From CAYFMH01 sp964344775 (GTDB lineage Bacteria > Patescibacteriota > Gracilibacteria > UBA4473), in contig CAYFOO010000067.1 of the NCBI GenBank assembly GCA_964344775.1, forward strand, positions 1 through 7,012: a stretch of 7,012 nt of DNA. Direction: 5' to 3'. The notes below the pieces were generated by a model. That model was not told the DNA's origin. It worked only from the letters and a program-made list of their open reading frames with translations, and made no database searches. Shown piece after piece: positions 5,777-7,012 of this stretch; position 1 is the first letter of the stretch; the number at the start of each line of letters is the position of its first letter. The translations under genes were made by a program, and so were the position numbers.

Positions 5777-5811
5777 AAAAAAAACGGCGACCCCCAGTGA
5801 AGGGGCCGCCG
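5777..5811 (-). terminator. Intrinsic terminator of the exported-protein gene
   Basis: On the minus strand a GC-rich stem, CGGCGGCCCC with GGGGTCGCCG (one internal mismatch, 7-nt loop), is followed directly by eight T (5784-5777). This is a canonical Rho-independent terminator. It lies about 80 bp after the stop of the 321-residue gene and insulates it from the 106-residue gene. Confidence 0.85.
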
Positions 5812-5828
5812 AAAGGCTTGTGGGGCAT

Positions 5829-5850
5829 CCCAGCGATGTTATTCGCTGGG
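5829..5850. other. Hairpin in the 3' untranslated region
   Basis: A perfect 8-bp stem, CCCAGCGA (5829-5836) with TCGCTGGG (5843-5850), 6-nt loop. GGCT (5816-5819) and AGCC (5853-5856) could extend it after an internal loop. It lies between the 321-residue gene's stop and its terminator and has no T-run, so it may protect the mRNA 3' end rather than terminate. Confidence 0.5.
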
Positions 5851-5891
5851 GGAGCCACCGGTCAACGAGAGATATCCCCATCAGACAAGTA

Positions 5892-6857
5892 TTATTTTAA
5901 TCCCGCGAAGGCGTCCAATGCCTTACGGAGTGTCTGGTTGGAGTCGCCCTTGCTAAGTGAGGTGCATTTTTTTGCGTAGACGGCATCGTGCCACACTTCA
6001 CAGTCGCCGATAGTGACGACGGTGAGGGGGATTTTTGTTTTTCCCTTCCATGGATGTGCCCACGACAGAGCTGTCGCTACATCGTCTGCCGAAAAGAGCT
6101 CCTCCGGTGCCTGCCTTTCTGTGATGTAGAGCACGCGCCGGATGAGCCGGTTGCGGAGACTGCCGCCATATTTGATATCGACATGTCTGAGATTTGCGGC
6201 CGGTTGGTAACCGTGGTCATTCAGCGTGATCGCGGCCAGCCGTTGCTCGATCGAGCGTGCACCCCTTCCATCGGTGCGCCGAGCCGGAGCATCGTAGAGA
6301 TCCTCGGCCCTGATCATATTGACGACCCTGCCGTCGCTTTTCAACAGTACAACGTCTAAAGGAAGAGCGAGCATTTTCTTCTTGGCGTCGATTAGCCAGT
6401 CGTGCACCACGCCCAAGAGCCGGAATCCCCCCACCGTCTCGAATTCACTCGAATTTGAGATAACCACGACATCGCGACGCTTCCCAAACGAGTGAGATCT
6501 GAAGGAAAAGGCGGCCTGGCAATCCTCGGTTAGGCGAGGCTGGACACATTTTGTCCGGGCTTTCCCCTCCATCACCAACTTGGCGAAGGAGGTGGGTTTT
6601 GTTCGGTATCCCCGTAGGTCTCTTTTATCGAGGGTACTGCGAACCAATCTATTTTGACCTGCAATGCAGTCATTTTTCGTCGGGAAGAGGTGAAATTCGT
6701 AGAATTCTTTCCAATCCGGGACGATCACGCGATCGATAGTGATGGGGTATGAGGCATTTTTTTGACACGACGCCGCTAGAGCGGAGGGGGCGATACTGGT
6801 CAAAAGAGCCAGAGTCAAGGTAATGATGGGAATAGCAATGAGAGCATGCTTTTTCAT
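5892..6857 (-). CDS. Exported protein of unknown function (321 aa)
   Basis: Not recognised. The N-terminus is a clear Sec signal peptide: MKKH, a hydrophobic core (residues 5-22, IAIPIITLTLALL), and an ALA site predicting cleavage between 28 and 29. The mature protein, about 293 residues, has six cysteines (31, 64, 104, 113, 286, 298), an even number that would allow disulfides outside the membrane. It has no further membrane span or surface-anchor motif and is rich in Arg and Lys. Visible blocks include RRDVVVISNSSEFE (127-140), MLALPLDVVLLKSDGRVVNM (162-181) and IPLTVVTIGDCEVWHD (276-291), suggesting an alpha/beta fold. The start at 6857 is fixed by AGGAG 7 nt upstream and by the signal peptide. 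Sampled G+C is much higher than in its neighbours (40 of 60 bases at 6241-6300, against 27 of 60 in alaS at 4081-4140), hinting at transfer. Cys31 follows AAS, a poor lipobox. Confidence 0.85.
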   Translation of the reverse strand: MKKHALIAIPIITLTLALLTSIAPSALAASCQKNASYPITIDRVIVPDWKEFYEFHLFPTKNDCIAGQNRLVRSTLDKRDLRGYRTKPTSFAKLVMEGKARTKCVQPRLTEDCQAAFSFRSHSFGKRRDVVVISNSSEFETVGGFRLLGVVHDWLIDAKKKMLALPLDVVLLKSDGRVVNMIRAEDLYDAPARRTDGRGARSIEQRLAAITLNDHGYQPAANLRHVDIKYGGSLRNRLIRRVLYITERQAPEELFSADDVATALSWAHPWKGKTKIPLTVVTIGDCEVWHDAVYAKKCTSLSKGDSNQTLRKALDAFAGLK

Positions 6858-6864
6858 CTTCTTT

Positions 6865-6869
6865 CTCCT
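6865..6869 (-). promoter_or_regulatory. Strong Shine-Dalgarno of the exported-protein gene
   Basis: AGGAG on the minus strand, 7 nt before the ATG at 6857. It decides this start and is the only strong Shine-Dalgarno in the window. Confidence 0.85.
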
Positions 6870-6895
6870 GTTCTGATGGGGCTTTTTTCTTTTCT

Positions 6896-6913
6896 CTCGT
6901 TAACGTTAAAGAG
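6896..6913. promoter_or_regulatory. Palindrome near the transcription start, possible operator
   Basis: TTAACGTTAA (6900-6909) is a perfect 10-bp palindrome, extended by CTC (6896-6898) and GAG (6911-6913) after one mismatch on each side. It lies just downstream of the -10-like sequence, about 40-55 bp before the start codon. The position fits a repressor site covering the transcription start, or a small 5' hairpin. Confidence 0.4.
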
Positions 6914-6915
6914 CT

Positions 6916-6948
6916 AGTATAAAATATGTAAAATTGTCTTGTTGTCAA
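6916..6948 (-). promoter_or_regulatory. Promoter-like region of the exported-protein gene
   Basis: On the minus strand a perfect -35, TTGACA (6948-6943), is followed by an AT-rich stretch. TTTTAT (6924-6919) is 18 bp away and matches 4 of 6; TATACT (6921-6916) matches better but is 21 bp away. One of these is probably the -10, giving a leader of roughly 50-55 nt with the Shine-Dalgarno near its end. Confidence 0.45.
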
Positions 6949-7012
6949 GCAGTGCTTCTAAAAAGACCCCAATTTTTTAAACTGGATTTAATTAGAAACA
7001 CTTAAATAAAGG

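Noticed and set aside
5988..6359. Plus-strand open frame (123 codons) opposite the exported-protein gene
   Set aside because: The opposite strand has a signal peptide, Shine-Dalgarno, promoter and terminator. This frame has none and is a by-product of high G+C.
6763..6774. Lipoprotein lipobox at Cys31 of the exported protein
   Set aside because: The residues before the Cys are AAS without Leu at -3, and an ALA site for ordinary signal peptidase lies just before it. A lipoprotein is not excluded but is less likely.

Overview
The window looks like chromosomal DNA from a small-genome bacterium, most likely the Candidate Phyla Radiation (Patescibacteria). The signs are an alanyl-tRNA synthetase of only 594 residues that stops right after the editing domain, a short KH-R3H (Jag-type) protein without an N-terminal Jag domain, glycosyltransferases packed close together, a MazF/PemK-type toxin-antitoxin remnant, several kinds of short palindromic or low-complexity repeats between and inside genes, and few Shine-Dalgarno sequences. 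Three genes end at TGA exactly where their families should end, so the standard bacterial code applies and the UGA=Gly lineages are unlikely. The phylum is inferred from these features; no ribosomal RNA or other decisive marker is present.

Layout. Positions 1-347 (minus) hold a small antitoxin-like gene followed, with a TAATG overlap, by the first 28 codons of a MazF/PemK-like toxin that ends at an early stop. Positions 379-1503 (minus) and 1539-2735 (plus) are two divergent GT4 glycosyltransferases, 35 bp apart, probably for cell-surface glycan assembly. The plus-strand enzyme carries an in-frame perfect 18-bp palindrome inside an unusually long linker. Positions 2768-3217 (plus) encode a KH-R3H RNA-binding protein with a good sigma70-type promoter that would give a nearly leaderless mRNA. 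Positions 3325-5109 (plus) encode alaS. The 107 bp between jag and alaS are mostly an inverted array of CTTAG-type repeats that runs almost to the alaS start codon.

Positions 5110-5290 and 5611-5776 hold repeats and hairpins: a G-rich repeat, a 9-bp-stem hairpin, an 11-bp inverted repeat, and short sequence blocks that recur in swapped order on either side of an orphan gene for a 106-residue Pro/Gln-rich protein (5290-5610, minus). Positions 5892-6857 (minus) encode an unrecognised exported protein of 321 residues. It is clearly richer in G+C than the rest and has its own promoter-like region, a palindrome near the expected transcription start, a strong Shine-Dalgarno and a textbook intrinsic terminator, so it looks like a self-contained transcription unit, possibly acquired.

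How it fits together. The left part mixes surface glycan synthesis with translation and RNA-binding housekeeping genes. The right part is accessory: two orphan genes in repeat-rich DNA. No CRISPR array, tRNA, rRNA, transposase or complete defence system was seen. The most unusual material is the set of repeats, including one inside a coding sequence, and the exported orphan.
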